Position numbers and translations under genes: made by a program. From NCBI RefSeq assembly GCF_014651015.1, contig NZ_BMWB01000011.1:20835-84834 (forward strand): a stretch of DNA of 64,000 nt, read 5' to 3'. This DNA comes from Streptomyces xantholiticus (GTDB taxonomy: Bacteria; Actinomycetota; Actinomycetes; Streptomycetales; Streptomycetaceae). Under the pieces are notes generated by a model. The model searched no databases and had not been told where the DNA came from. It saw nothing but the letters and a program-made list of their open reading frames with translations. Numbering within the stretch: the stretch's first letter is position 1; every line of letters begins with the position of its first letter. Of the stretch, positions 23,767 through 33,132 are shown in pieces.

Positions 23767-24267
23767 CTACCCGCCAAGTCGACCCGGTCCACCGCCGGGT
23801 TGCGGCAACCGCGACATGGTGGCACACATCACAGCGACCGCCATGCCGCCGAGCATGAAGACGAGCGGTCCGATCCCGGCGCCGAACATCGCGTCGCCCT
23901 CCGGGCGCCCGGCGCTGAGCACGACGATCGCCGCCAGCCAGCCCACGGCCGACGAGGCCACCCCGAGCTGGGTGCCCGTCGCCCGTACGGAGGCGAGGAA
24001 CAGACCGGCGGAGGCGAGCAGCGCCAGGGCCAACCCGCCGGGGAACCAGGCCGCTTGGACAAGTGAGCCCGCGGCGCCGACGACCGCGCCGAGGATCAGG
24101 AGCCCGAGGTACGCCGCGATCCGGCCGGGCCGGGGAGGCTGCGGGGACCGGGTGAGCCAGGAGCCGGGCACGTCCTGTCCGCCGCCGCTCCTGCCCGCGT
24201 TGCGCCTGTCCGCATTGCCCCTGTCCGCGTTGCCGCCGCTCCTGCGCGCGTTGCTGCTGCCGCTCAT
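23767..24267 (-). CDS. DUF6113-type membrane protein
   Basis: A 166-residue protein. The N-terminus has a short tandem Asn/Ala/Asp/Arg repeat ([14 protein letters not shown]). Four hydrophobic segments follow between residues ~48 and 150. The ATG overlaps the mshB stop (ATGA), so the two are translationally coupled. I recall DUF6113 as the standard downstream neighbour of mshB in Streptomyces. Function unknown. Confidence 0.8.
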   Translation of the reverse strand: MSGSSNARRSGGNADRGNADRRNAGRSGGGQDVPGSWLTRSPQPPRPGRIAAYLGLLILGAVVGAAGSLVQAAWFPGGLALALLASAGLFLASVRATGTQLGVASSAVGWLAAIVVLSAGRPEGDAMFGAGIGPLVFMLGGMAVAVMCATMSRLPQPGGGPGRLGG

Positions 24268-25151
24268 TCCGAGACCCCCGCGAAAAGGTCGTCCTCGCGC
24301 TCACCGGGCGCCGCGCCGGACTCCCCGGCGACCAACTGGTAGTACTCGGTGGTGAACAGGGGCTGGCCCAGATCGTTGGAGAGCGCGAAGAACGGTCCGT
24401 CCACCGCGATCTGGGTGGCATGAGCCCGCATCGCGGCCGCTTTCCGGTCCGCGTACGGCGTGCCGTCGATCTCCGCAGTGATGTCCGAATCATCCACTAC
24501 ACCGGGAACATCACTGATGTCGGCAACGCCTGGAAAGCCAGCTCCGGCGGCACGCAGCCGCGCGAAGCCTTCCTCAGCCGCCGATCGCGCGACACGGTTC
24601 CAGTAGATCTTCGTGATCCTGTGCGGGGTTCCGAGGTCCTGCCGGAAGCCGGAGTCCGCGGCCAGTTCGGCGGCGCGCATGGCCACACGGTGGGCCTGGA
24701 TGTGGTCCGGGTGCCCGTATCCCCCGTCGGGGTCGTACGTCACGAGCACCTGGGGACGCACCGAGCGGATGACCTCCACGAGATGTCCGGCCGCCTCGTC
24801 GACGTCCGCGCTCCAGAACGCCCCTTCGCGGTGGTTCTGCTCGAGCCCCATCATCCCGGAGTCCCGGAAGCGGCCCTGACCACCGAGGAAGCGGTGGTCG
24901 GTGACGCCCAGTTCCTTCATGGCGGCGGCCAGTTCCGCGACCCGGTGCGGCCCCAGCCGGTTCTCCCGGTCCGGCGCAAGATGAGCGAGATCGTCCGGAA
25001 TGACCTCGCCCTCCTCGCCCAGGGTGCACGTCACCAACGTGACGTGCACGCCGGCGTCGGCGTACAGGGCCATCGTGGCGCCGTTGTTGATCGACTCGTC
25101 GTCCGGGTGGGCGTGCACCAGGAGCAGACGGCGGGCGGGGAGATCCTTCAT
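24264..25151 (-). CDS. mshB: Mycothiol deacetylase (GlcNAc-Ins deacetylase)
   Basis: A 295-residue LmbE-family zinc hydrolase that removes the acetyl group from GlcNAc-inositol in mycothiol synthesis. Zinc/catalytic motif AHPDDE (H15, D17, D18) is near the N-terminus; [12 protein letters not shown] in the middle carries the third ligand. Full-length similarity to MshB, including [10 protein letters not shown] and [17 protein letters not shown], distinguishes it from Mca. It is coupled to the DUF6113 gene downstream. Mycothiol is the main thiol of actinobacteria. Confidence 0.95.
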   Translation of the reverse strand: MKDLPARRLLLVHAHPDDESINNGATMALYADAGVHVTLVTCTLGEEGEVIPDDLAHLAPDRENRLGPHRVAELAAAMKELGVTDHRFLGGQGRFRDSGMMGLEQNHREGAFWSADVDEAAGHLVEVIRSVRPQVLVTYDPDGGYGHPDHIQAHRVAMRAAELAADSGFRQDLGTPHRITKIYWNRVARSAAEEGFARLRAAGAGFPGVADISDVPGVVDDSDITAEIDGTPYADRKAAAMRAHATQIAVDGPFFALSNDLGQPLFTTEYYQLVAGESGAAPGEREDDLFAGVSE

Positions 25152-25189
25152 ACGGACACCCTAGAGCGCACGTCCCCGCAGTGCCCCTG

Positions 25190-25384
25190 TCAGAACTTGA
25201 TGCCCCCGATCATCCCCGCGACATTCGTCGTCAGCTCCGTGATGGTCGGCGCGATCGAAGAACTGGCGAGGTAGAACCCGAGCAGAACGCAGACCGCCGC
25301 GTGTCCCCCCTTCAGCCCGGATTTCCGGATCAGCAGGAAGACGACGATCGCCAGCAGCACCACCGCCGAAATCGAGAGTGCCAC
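25190..25384 (-). CDS. Small two-helix membrane protein
   Basis: A 64-residue product with hydrophobic segments SISAVVLLAIVVFLLI and HAAVCVLLGFYLASS, a short basic link and a C-terminal GMIGGIKF. The GTG/ATG start has an AGGTGA-type site. It lies 38 bp upstream of mshB on the same strand and may be cotranscribed. Likely a conserved Streptomyces inner-membrane peptide of unknown role. Confidence 0.75.
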   Translation of the reverse strand: MALSISAVVLLAIVVFLLIRKSGLKGGHAAVCVLLGFYLASSSIAPTITELTTNVAGMIGGIKF

Positions 25385-25553
25385 GGCGGTTCACCTCCAC
25401 AGATATTCGGTCGGGACGGACCAGTTGCATGTGCCGGGACATGTGCCAGGAGGTTCATACCCACCTTGCGCTACGGATCATAACTATCCGTACCTAGGCA
25501 TCGATCGGTGCACGGCAGCACACGGGGGCGCACACCGCCTAAGGTTCGGTCGC

Positions 25554-27713
25554 ATGACGTCGACGCAGCCGCTCTCCTTTCCGCGTCAGTCCGCGCGGAC
25601 GCAGCGCTTCACCCTGGGCGCCCCCCGCGCCTTCACCGTGTCGCCGGACGGGTCGCGTGCGGTGTTCCTGCGCTCGGCCTCCGGAACCGACCGGTCCGGG
25701 CTGCTGTGGGTGCTCGATCTGGACGGCAACGGCCCGCCGCAGGAACGACCGGCCGCCGATCCTCGGGAGTTGCTGGGCGGCGGCGCCGAGAAGCTGTCCG
25801 CCAAGGAGCGGGCCCGGCGCGAGCGCAGCAGGGAGGGTTCTGCGGGGATCGTCGGCTACGCGGTGGACCGGGCGGTCGAGTTGGCGGCGTTCACCCTGTC
25901 CGGGCGGCTGTTCACCGCCGAGCTGCGGGCCGGTACCGCACGCGAACTGCCCACTCAGGGGCCGGTACTGGACCCCCGGCCGTCCCCGGACGGCCGTCTC
26001 GTGGCGTATGTGGCGGACGGCGCCCTGCGGGTGACGGGCGCGGAGGGCGAGGGGGACCGTGCGCTGGCCGAGCCGGAGGACGAGCACACCACCTACGGCC
26101 TCGCGGAGTTCATCGCGGCCGAGGAGATGGACCGCTCGCGCGGCTTCTGGTGGTCACCGGATTCGGACCGGCTGCTCGTCGCCCGCGCCGACGAACGGGA
26201 CGTGCGGCGCTGGTGGATCTCCGACCCGGCGCATCCGGACCGGGAGCCCGCGAAGGTCGCGTATCCGGCCGCGGGAACGCCCAACGCCGACGTACGGCTG
26301 TTCTTCGTCACCCTCGACGGGCAGCGCACGGAGGTGAGCTGGGACCGGAAGCGCTACCCCTACCTGGCGCGTGTGCACTGGTCGGCGGCAGGTCCTCCGC
26401 TGCTGCTCGTGCAGTCGCGGGACCAGCGCATCCAGCTCCATCTGGCGGCCGATCCGGAGTCGGGCACGACCCGGACGGTGCACGTGGACGAGGACGCCGC
26501 GTGGCTGGAACTCTTCCCCGGTGTGCCGGCCTGGGCCCCCGAGTCGTCGCACGCGCACGGCTTCGGCGGCGGGCGGCTGGTGCGGATCGCCGACGAGGGC
26601 GGGGCGCGGGTGCTCGCCGTCGGCGACCGGGTGCTGACCGGCGCACAGCTGCAGCTGCGCGCGGTACTGGACATCGGCGAGAGCGATGTGCTGGTCTCGG
26701 CCGCGGCGGGTGAGGAGGCCGCGCAGCCGGAGACCGGGGAGATCCACGTGTACCGGGTGAACGAGCTGGGCGTCGAGCGCGTCTCGGAGGGTCCCGGCGT
26801 CCATGCGGCGGTGCGCGCGGGCGGGGTGACCGTCCTCGCCTCGTCGCGTCCCGGAGTGAGCGGCGCCTCGGTACAGGTGCTCAGGGACGGCAAGCAGGTC
26901 GCGGTCGTCGCCTCGAACGCCGAGCAGCCGGTGCTGCGTGCCCGGCCGACGCTGACGGAGGCGGGCGAGCGGCGGATTCCGTGCGCGGTGCTGCTGCCGT
27001 CGGGACACCGGGACTCGGACGGCCCGCTGCCGGTGCTGATGGACCCGTACGGGGGCCCGCACGGCCAGCGGGTGGTGGCCGCACAGAACCCCCATCTGAC
27101 CTCGCAGTGGTTCGCCGACCAGGGCTTCGCGGTCGTCGTCGCGGACGGCCGGGGGACCCCCGGCCGCTCCCCCGGCTGGGAGAAGGCGATCGCCGGCGAC
27201 TTCACTCCCACGCTGGACGACCAGATCGAGGCGCTTCACTCGTTGGCCGGATCCTTCCCGCTCGATCTGACGCGGGTGGCCGTTCGCGGCTGGTCGTACG
27301 GCGGTTATCTGGCGGCCATGGCGGTGCTGCGCCGCCCCGACGTCTTCCACGCCGCCGTGGTGGGCGCCCCGGTGACCGACTGGCGGCTCTACGACACCCA
27401 CTACACCGAGCGCTATCTGGGCGATCCGGCTGCGCACCGGGCGGCGTACGCGAAGAACTCGCTGGTCACCGACGACGGGCTGACGGCTGCGGAGGGCCCG
27501 GCACGGCCACTGATGATCGTGCACGGTCTGGCGGACGACAACGTGGTGGTGGCCCACGCACTGCGGCTTTCCTCCGCGCTGCTGGCCGCGGGCCGCCCGC
27601 ATGAGGTGCTGCCGCTGACCGGAGTGACCCATATGACGCCGCAGGAGCAGATCGCGGAGAACCTGCTGCTGCTCCAGGTCGACTTCCTCAAGCGCTCACT
27701 CGGGCTGGAGTGA
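25554..27713 (+). CDS. S9-family prolyl oligopeptidase / dipeptidyl peptidase
   Basis: A 719-residue serine peptidase. Residues ~15-450 are the beta-propeller (DPP IV N-terminal) region with PSPDGRLVAYV and AEEMDRSRGFWWSPD. The latter contains an EE pair comparable to the DPP IV substrate-amine clamp. The alpha/beta-hydrolase domain follows with S581 in GWSYGG, D661/662 in HGLADDNVV and H693 in GVTHMTP. No signal peptide is visible, so it is probably cytoplasmic. The ATG at 25554 is preferred. Proximity to peptide transporters fits peptide catabolism. It is convergent (7 bp) with the next gene. Confidence 0.9.
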   Translation: MTSTQPLSFPRQSARTQRFTLGAPRAFTVSPDGSRAVFLRSASGTDRSGLLWVLDLDGNGPPQERPAADPRELLGGGAEKLSAKERARRERSREGSAGIVGYAVDRAVELAAFTLSGRLFTAELRAGTARELPTQGPVLDPRPSPDGRLVAYVADGALRVTGAEGEGDRALAEPEDEHTTYGLAEFIAAEEMDRSRGFWWSPDSDRLLVARADERDVRRWWISDPAHPDREPAKVAYPAAGTPNADVRLFFVTLDGQRTEVSWDRKRYPYLARVHWSAAGPPLLLVQSRDQRIQLHLAADPESGTTRTVHVDEDAAWLELFPGVPAWAPESSHAHGFGGGRLVRIADEGGARVLAVGDRVLTGAQLQLRAVLDIGESDVLVSAAAGEEAAQPETGEIHVYRVNELGVERVSEGPGVHAAVRAGGVTVLASSRPGVSGASVQVLRDGKQVAVVASNAEQPVLRARPTLTEAGERRIPCAVLLPSGHRDSDGPLPVLMDPYGGPHGQRVVAAQNPHLTSQWFADQGFAVVVADGRGTPGRSPGWEKAIAGDFTPTLDDQIEALHSLAGSFPLDLTRVAVRGWSYGGYLAAMAVLRRPDVFHAAVVGAPVTDWRLYDTHYTERYLGDPAAHRAAYAKNSLVTDDGLTAAEGPARPLMIVHGLADDNVVVAHALRLSSALLAAGRPHEVLPLTGVTHMTPQEQIAENLLLLQVDFLKRSLGLE

Positions 27714-27720
27714 AGGGCAG

Positions 27721-28773
27721 TCACCAGTTCGGCGGCCGTGACGAGGGAGGCGGCGGACCGCCGTAACCGGACCCGCCGGGCGGATGTCCGTAGCCGGGCG
27801 GTGGCTGCTGGGCGCCGGGCCGGGGATCGTCCATCGGTCCCCTCTCGCCGCGCCGGGTCAAGAGGACGATCAGCACCGGCCCGGTGATCACCTCGAAGAG
27901 CGACGTGGCGGTGACCAGCTGGTACTCCAGCGGCACCGCACCGAAGTTCTCGAAGATCCGCAGATGGACGGCGACGTAGGTCCCCACCGCTCCGGACACG
28001 AAGGTGTTCACTGCCAGCATCGCGCCGAGCGGGCGGGAGAACACGGCCCTGGCGAGCAGGCCGACGCCCGCCGTCAGACCGAGGACCACGGCGGTGGCCG
28101 CCAGCCAGCCCGACGGCGGCGCGAGCAGTCGCTGCGCGACCCGCTCGCCGCCGACCATGCTGTCGAGATAGACCTCCTGGCCGACCGCGTACCCGAAGCG
28201 GATCTGCCACACCGTGATCAGAGCCGCGTCCAGGAGCAGCAGCGCCCCGGCGAGCCAGGCCACCACCGACGTCGGCCTGGTGGGCATCGGCCTGGCCGGG
28301 GCGGCACGCGGATCCTGGGGTCGGCCGGCCGCATCCGGCGGGCTTCTGCCGGCCACCGCGGTGATCGCGAGCCCGATGGCCAGCCCCAGCACGGCGAAGG
28401 TGCTCAGCAGACCGCGGGTGCGCAGCGATTCGGTGGGCTGGAGATATGCCCAGGAGGCGGTGAGGACCCACAGACCGGGCAGCCGGACGGCCAGGGTGAG
28501 CACCGCGGTCGCCAGCAGCGCGGAGGCCGCGACCGACGAGCGCAGCACGGCGACGGCCGTGCCCACGTACACCGCGACGAGCGCTCCGTCGACCGGCGAG
28601 CTGACCTGCGTGGGCATGGACAGGCTCTGCCGCGGGTCGGAGGCCCACTGCTCGAGGAAGTCGGCGAGGTCGTCCGACGCCGAGATGTCCCGAACGATCC
28701 ACGCCCCGGTGATCAGTGCGAGCACGCCGCACAGCGCTGCTCCGGTGATCCGGGCCCCCCGCGTAAGAGTCAC
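27721..28773 (-). CDS. Polytopic membrane protein of unknown function
   Basis: A 350-residue protein. The GTG at 28773 (TLTRGARITGAALCG) is preferred over a longer, Cys/Arg-rich extension. About seven hydrophobic segments span residues 10-315. The C-terminal ~35 residues are a Pro/Gly/Tyr-rich cytoplasmic tail (QQPPPGYGHPPGGSGYGG). No catalytic motif is recognised. It follows no clear operon partner and lies just upstream of the second opp operon's terminator. Confidence 0.75.
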   Translation of the reverse strand: MTLTRGARITGAALCGVLALITGAWIVRDISASDDLADFLEQWASDPRQSLSMPTQVSSPVDGALVAVYVGTAVAVLRSSVAASALLATAVLTLAVRLPGLWVLTASWAYLQPTESLRTRGLLSTFAVLGLAIGLAITAVAGRSPPDAAGRPQDPRAAPARPMPTRPTSVVAWLAGALLLLDAALITVWQIRFGYAVGQEVYLDSMVGGERVAQRLLAPPSGWLAATAVVLGLTAGVGLLARAVFSRPLGAMLAVNTFVSGAVGTYVAVHLRIFENFGAVPLEYQLVTATSLFEVITGPVLIVLLTRRGERGPMDDPRPGAQQPPPGYGHPPGGSGYGGPPPPSSRPPNW

Positions 28774-28959
28774 GCCGTCGATCCTGCAACGGGGGCATGA
28801 CTCGAACAAGGCAGCGATCGGACAGTCCCGGACAACCGGCGCGCGGTGGTACGGCAGGACCGGCCGGGTCCGCATGGCACGGATCCGGCCGGTCTACGGC
28901 ACCCGCACGGCCGTACGCTGCTGAGAATGGAGCGTCCGTATATCGGAATCGCGTCGGCC

Positions 28960-28995
28960 GAGTTGCCTGTCTGTAAACAGAACTGACGGCAACTC
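28960..28995 (-). terminator. Terminator at the end of opp operon 2
   Basis: Outer arms gagttgcc / ggcaactc enclose an inner palindrome tctgt-aa-acaga. The right arm overlaps the stop codon of the oppF-like gene, as expected for a tight terminator on the minus strand. Confidence 0.6.
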
Positions 28996-30082
28996 ACACC
29001 GTGCCGGCGTCCCCGCTTCCGCCGGGCTGCGGTCCGCTCGGCACCACGTGCCGCTCCTCCGCGAAGTGGCAGGCCGACGGGTGCTGCACGGCCCCTTCGG
29101 CCGTCCGCAAGTGCGGCGGCACGGCCAGCAGCGGAACCTCCACCGCACACCGCTCCTGCGCTTTCCAGCAGCGGGTACGGAATCGGCAGCCGGACGGGAT
29201 GTTGGTCGGCGACGGCACGTCCCCCGTGAGGATGATCCTCCTCCTGGCCTCGCCGGGGGGACCCCCAGCCGGTGCTCGCGCCTCGGGGTCGGGAATCGGC
29301 ACGGCCGACAGCAGCGCCTGCGTGTAGGGGTGGGTGGGGTGGTCGTAGATCTCGGCGTCCCTGCCCACCTCCACGATCCGTCCCAGATACATCACGCCGA
29401 CGCGGTCCGAGATGTGCCGGACGATGGACAGGTCGTGGGCGATGAACACATAGCTGAGCGAGAACTCGCTCTGCAGCTTCTCCAGCAGGTTGATGACCTG
29501 TGCCTGCACCGACACGTCCAGCGCGGACACCGGCTCGTCGGCCACGATGATCTCGGGCTGCAGGGCGAGTCCCCGGGCGATGCCGATGCGCTGGCGCTGC
29601 CCCCCGGAGAACTGGTGCGGGTAGCGGTTGATGTACTCGGGGTTGAGCCCGACGACGTCCAGGAGGTCCTGCACCTTCCCCCGGCGCGACCCCTTGGGCG
29701 CCACCTCCGGATGGATCTCGTACGGCTCGCCGATGATGTCGCCGACCGTCATCCGCGGGTTGAGCGAGGTGTACGGGTCCTGGAACACCATCTGGATGTT
29801 GCGCCGCACCGCCTTGAGCGCCCGCCCGGACAGCTGGGAGATGTCCTCCCCCCTGTACCGGATCGAGCCGGCCGTCGGCCGCTCCAGATGGACCAGCATC
29901 CTGGCGAGCGTGGACTTGCCGCAGCCCGACTCCCCCACGATGCCGAGCGTTTCGCCGGCGAACAGGTCGACGTCGACGCCGTCGACGGCCTTGACCGCCC
30001 CGACCTGCTTCTTGATGAGCACACCCCGGGTGAGCGGGTAGTGCTTGTACAGGTCGCGGACCTCGAGGATCGCCTCAGCCAT
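28994..30082 (-). CDS. Oligopeptide ABC transporter ATPase (OppF-like), operon 2
   Basis: A 362-residue ATP-binding subunit: Walker A GESGCGKS (50-57), signature FSGGQRQR (~158-165), Walker B IIVADEP (~178-184), H-loop AHDLSIV. The oligo_HPY C-terminal domain has the cysteine cluster [14 protein letters not shown] plus C in ACHF, a likely Fe-S site. It ends in a divergent Gly-rich tail. Its start overlaps the OppD-like gene by 8 nt. Partner of the 30075-31103 ATPase; powers peptide import. Confidence 0.92.
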   Translation of the reverse strand: MAEAILEVRDLYKHYPLTRGVLIKKQVGAVKAVDGVDVDLFAGETLGIVGESGCGKSTLARMLVHLERPTAGSIRYRGEDISQLSGRALKAVRRNIQMVFQDPYTSLNPRMTVGDIIGEPYEIHPEVAPKGSRRGKVQDLLDVVGLNPEYINRYPHQFSGGQRQRIGIARGLALQPEIIVADEPVSALDVSVQAQVINLLEKLQSEFSLSYVFIAHDLSIVRHISDRVGVMYLGRIVEVGRDAEIYDHPTHPYTQALLSAVPIPDPEARAPAGGPPGEARRRIILTGDVPSPTNIPSGCRFRTRCWKAQERCAVEVPLLAVPPHLRTAEGAVQHPSACHFAEERHVVPSGPQPGGSGDAGTV

Positions 30083-31103
30083 GGAGTGTCGCCTCCCAGA
30101 AGTGGCACGCGCTGCGGCGCTCCTCGTTCACCTCGTACAGCGGCGGAGCGTCGGTGCGGCACACGTCCTGGGCCATCGGGCAGCGCGGGTTGAAGGCACA
30201 GCCGGGCGGGATGTGCATCAGATTCGGCGGCAGGCCCTTGATCGCGTACAGCTCCTGTCCCTTCTGGTCCAGACGCGGGATCGACTCCAGCAGCCCCTTG
30301 GTGTACGGGTGGGCGGGTGCCCGGTAGATGTCGTGGACGGGGGCGGTCTCGACGATCCGGCCGGCGTACATCACGGCGATCTTGTCGGCGACGTCGGCGA
30401 CGACGCCGAGGTCGTGCGTGATCAGGACGAGCCCCATGTCGAGCTCGCGCCGGAGCTCGGCCAGCAGGTCCATGACCTGCGCCTGCACGGTCACGTCGAG
30501 TGCGGTCGTCGGCTCGTCGGCGATGATCAGGTCCGGCTCCAGCGACAGGGCCATCGCGATCATGATGCGCTGGCGCATGCCGCCGGAGAACTGGTGCGGG
30601 TACTGGCCGACCCGTTCCGCGGCGGCGGGGATGCGGACCCGGTCCATCAGCTCGACCGCCTTGGCCTTGGCGTCCTTGCGCGACATCCCCTGGTGGACGA
30701 CGAACATCTCGCCGAGCTGGTCGCCCACGCTCAGTACCGGGTTGAGGGAGGAGAGGGCGTCCTGGAAGATCATGGCCATCCCGGCGCCTCTGATCTTCCG
30801 CCGCTCGTCCTCCCGCATCTTCAGCAGGTCCTGGCCCTTGAAGAGGATCTCGCCCCCGGTGATCCGGCCGGGCGGCATGTCCAGGATCCCCATGACGGCC
30901 TGCGCGGTGACGGACTTGCCGGACCCGGACTCACCGAGCACGGCCAGCGTCTCACCGGCATCGACGGTCCAGTCGACGCCGTTGACCGCCTTGGCGACCC
31001 CGTCGCGGGTGCGGAACTCCACCTGCAGGCCGCGCACGTCGAGCAGGCTCCCCGGCATGTCCGGCTCCGCGGACATCACTGCCTCGTAGGACGTGGCGGG
31101 CAT
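30075..31103 (-). CDS. Oligopeptide ABC transporter ATPase (OppD-like), operon 2
   Basis: A 342-residue ATPase subunit with Walker A GESGSGKS, signature FSGGMRQRI, Walker [14 protein letters not shown] and H-loop THDLGVVA. The C-terminal oligo_HPY region carries [14 protein letters not shown]. It lies 18 bp downstream of the permease gene and overlaps the OppF-like gene by 8 nt. Forms the nucleotide-binding heterodimer with OppF. Confidence 0.93.
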   Translation of the reverse strand: MPATSYEAVMSAEPDMPGSLLDVRGLQVEFRTRDGVAKAVNGVDWTVDAGETLAVLGESGSGKSVTAQAVMGILDMPPGRITGGEILFKGQDLLKMREDERRKIRGAGMAMIFQDALSSLNPVLSVGDQLGEMFVVHQGMSRKDAKAKAVELMDRVRIPAAAERVGQYPHQFSGGMRQRIMIAMALSLEPDLIIADEPTTALDVTVQAQVMDLLAELRRELDMGLVLITHDLGVVADVADKIAVMYAGRIVETAPVHDIYRAPAHPYTKGLLESIPRLDQKGQELYAIKGLPPNLMHIPPGCAFNPRCPMAQDVCRTDAPPLYEVNEERRSACHFWEATLHG

Positions 31104-31121
31104 GGCGGCTCCTCAGCGTGG

Positions 31122-32147
31122 TCAGCGCAGCTTGGGGTCGAGGGCGTCGCGCACCGCGTCGCCGAGCATGATGAAGGCGAGCACCGTGATCGCCAGTGCT
31201 CCGGCGGGCCACAGCAGCATGTGCGGGGCGTTGCGGACGTAGGGGGAGGCCGACGAGATGTCGATCCCCCAGGAGACGGTCGGTGGCTTGAGGCCTACGC
31301 CCAGGAAGGAAAGCGTCGCCTCCAGCGAGATGTAGGTGCCGAGCGCGATGGTCGCCACCACGATCACCGGGGCGACGGCGTTGGGAGCGATGTGCCGCAG
31401 CAGCATCCGTGAGCTGGAGGCCCCGAGCGCCCGGGCGGCCTGCACATAGTCGTTCTGCTTGGCGGTGATGACGGAACCGCGGGCGATACGGGAGATCTGC
31501 GGCCAGCCCAGCAGCACCATGAAGCCGACGACCGGCCAGACCGTGCTGCTGGTGATGACGGACAGCAGGACCAGGCCGCCGAGGACGACGGGAATGCCGA
31601 AGAAGATGTCGGTGAGCCGGGACAGGGCCGCGTCCCAGGCGCCGCCGAAGAACCCGGCGAGCCCGCCGAGCACCGAGCCGAGCAGCGCCACCCCGAGGGT
31701 GGCGCACACGCCGACGGTCACGGAGGCGCGCGCCCCGTAGACCGTACGGGTGTAGACGTCGCAGCCCTGCCCGTTGAACCCGAAGGGGTGGCCCGGCTGG
31801 GAGCCCTGCTGTGCCTTGGCGAGGTCGCACGAGTGCGGGTTGCCGGACGCGATCAACGAGGGCCACAGCGAGATGAGGATCAGGAAGAGGATCACCAGGG
31901 CGGAGACGATGAAGACCGGGTTGCGCCGCAGGTCGCACCAGGCGTCCGACCAGAGGCTGCGCGGCTTGGCCGAGGGTCCGGTGCCCTCCCGGCCGTCGGG
32001 GACCCGTCCGCCAAAGACGACCGACGGATCGCGTTCCAGGGTCTCGCCCTCGCTCATGGCGAGGTCCGTCGCACCGCCTGCTCCGGTGGCGGCGACGGCC
32101 GAGTGCGCGGGGTCGTCGAAGTGCGGGTTCTGCCGTGGCTCAGGCAT
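31122..32147 (-). CDS. Oligopeptide ABC transporter permease (OppC-like), operon 2
   Basis: A 341-residue permease. The ATG at 32147 overlaps the OppB-like gene end by 8 nt. A long hydrophilic N-terminus (~75 residues) precedes RSLWSDAWCDLRRNPVF, the OppC N-terminal motif. A periplasmic loop with two cysteines follows (CDLAKAQQG...GQGCDVYTR). The BPD_transp_1 core contains the EAA-like loop ARALGASSSRMLLRHIAPN. The C-terminus ends DALDPKLR. Confidence 0.92.
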   Translation of the reverse strand: MPEPRQNPHFDDPAHSAVAATGAGGATDLAMSEGETLERDPSVVFGGRVPDGREGTGPSAKPRSLWSDAWCDLRRNPVFIVSALVILFLILISLWPSLIASGNPHSCDLAKAQQGSQPGHPFGFNGQGCDVYTRTVYGARASVTVGVCATLGVALLGSVLGGLAGFFGGAWDAALSRLTDIFFGIPVVLGGLVLLSVITSSTVWPVVGFMVLLGWPQISRIARGSVITAKQNDYVQAARALGASSSRMLLRHIAPNAVAPVIVVATIALGTYISLEATLSFLGVGLKPPTVSWGIDISSASPYVRNAPHMLLWPAGALAITVLAFIMLGDAVRDALDPKLR

Positions 32148-33063
32148 AGCGGATCCTCGGGTCCAGAACGGCGTACAGAAGGTCCACCAGCAGGTTCGCC
32201 ACGAGGAAGACGATGACGAGGACGCTGACGAAGCCGACGACGGTCTGTGTGTTCTGCCGCAGGATGCCCTGGTAGAGCTGGTATCCGACGCCGTGGATGT
32301 TGAAGATCCGCTCGGTGACGATCGCGCCACCCATCAGGGCGCCGATGTCGGTGCCGATGAAGGTGACCACCGGGATCAGGGAGTTGCGCAGCAGATGCCT
32401 GCGGATCACCCGGCTCCGCGGCAGGCCCTTGGCCTTCGCCGTGCGGACGTAGTCGGCGCGGGTGTTCTCCGCGATGGACGTGCGGGTGAGCCGGGTGACG
32501 TAGGCGAGCGAGACGGAGGCGAGCACGAGTCCGGGGACGATCAGTTCGTCGAGCCTGGCGTCGGTGGAGACGGACGGGTCGATGACGTCCCACTTGTAGC
32601 CGAGGAGCAACTGGAGCAGCAGCCCGGTGACGAACGTGGGCACCGAGATGACGACGAGGGTGAGCAGCAGTACCCCGCTGTCGACGGGCCGGCCCCGGCG
32701 CAGGCCGGTGACGACGCCGAGGACGATGCCGATGACGATCTCGAAGACGATGGCCACCAGGGTGAGCCTGATCGTGACCGGGAAGGCCTCGCCCATCAGC
32801 TCGGTGACCTGCTGTCCGTTGAAGGCGGTGCCGAAGTCCCCGGTGAAGACGTTGCCCATGTAGGTCAGGTACTGCTGCCAGACGGGCATGTCGAGGCCGA
32901 ACTCCTTGCGCAACTGCGCGGCTGTCGCCGGGTCGCACCGCCGCTCGCCGCAGAGTCCCGCGATGGGGTCGCCCATCACGTTGACCATGAGGAAGATCAG
33001 CAGTGTGGCGCCGAGGAAGACGGGGATCATCTGCAGCAGACGCCGGATCACATAACGTCCCAT
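32140..33063 (-). CDS. Oligopeptide ABC transporter permease (OppB-like), operon 2
   Basis: A 307-residue permease: MGRYVIRRLLQMIPVFLGAT opens the OppB/DppB N-terminal motif. An external loop with CGERRCDPAT (two cysteines) follows. The EAA loop is AKAKGLPRSRVIRRHLLRNS, and the protein ends LYAVLDPRIRYA. It is separated from the SBP gene by a 69-bp gap with a hairpin. Inserts in the membrane with the OppC-like protein. Confidence 0.92.
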   Translation of the reverse strand: MGRYVIRRLLQMIPVFLGATLLIFLMVNVMGDPIAGLCGERRCDPATAAQLRKEFGLDMPVWQQYLTYMGNVFTGDFGTAFNGQQVTELMGEAFPVTIRLTLVAIVFEIVIGIVLGVVTGLRRGRPVDSGVLLLTLVVISVPTFVTGLLLQLLLGYKWDVIDPSVSTDARLDELIVPGLVLASVSLAYVTRLTRTSIAENTRADYVRTAKAKGLPRSRVIRRHLLRNSLIPVVTFIGTDIGALMGGAIVTERIFNIHGVGYQLYQGILRQNTQTVVGFVSVLVIVFLVANLLVDLLYAVLDPRIRYA

Positions 33064-33093
33064 GAAGGGCTCCGGGGGTCATGGGAAGGGTGA

Positions 33094-33120
33094 CGGCCCG
33101 GAACTCGTGGCGCCGGGCCG
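33094..33120 (-). terminator. Intra-operon hairpin after the SBP gene, operon 2
   Basis: cggcccgg / ccgggccg arms with an 11-nt loop lie between the SBP and permease genes. It would stabilise the SBP transcript or attenuate downstream genes; operon 1 has a stronger counterpart. Confidence 0.45.
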
Positions 33121-33132
33121 GGCCTTCCGCCG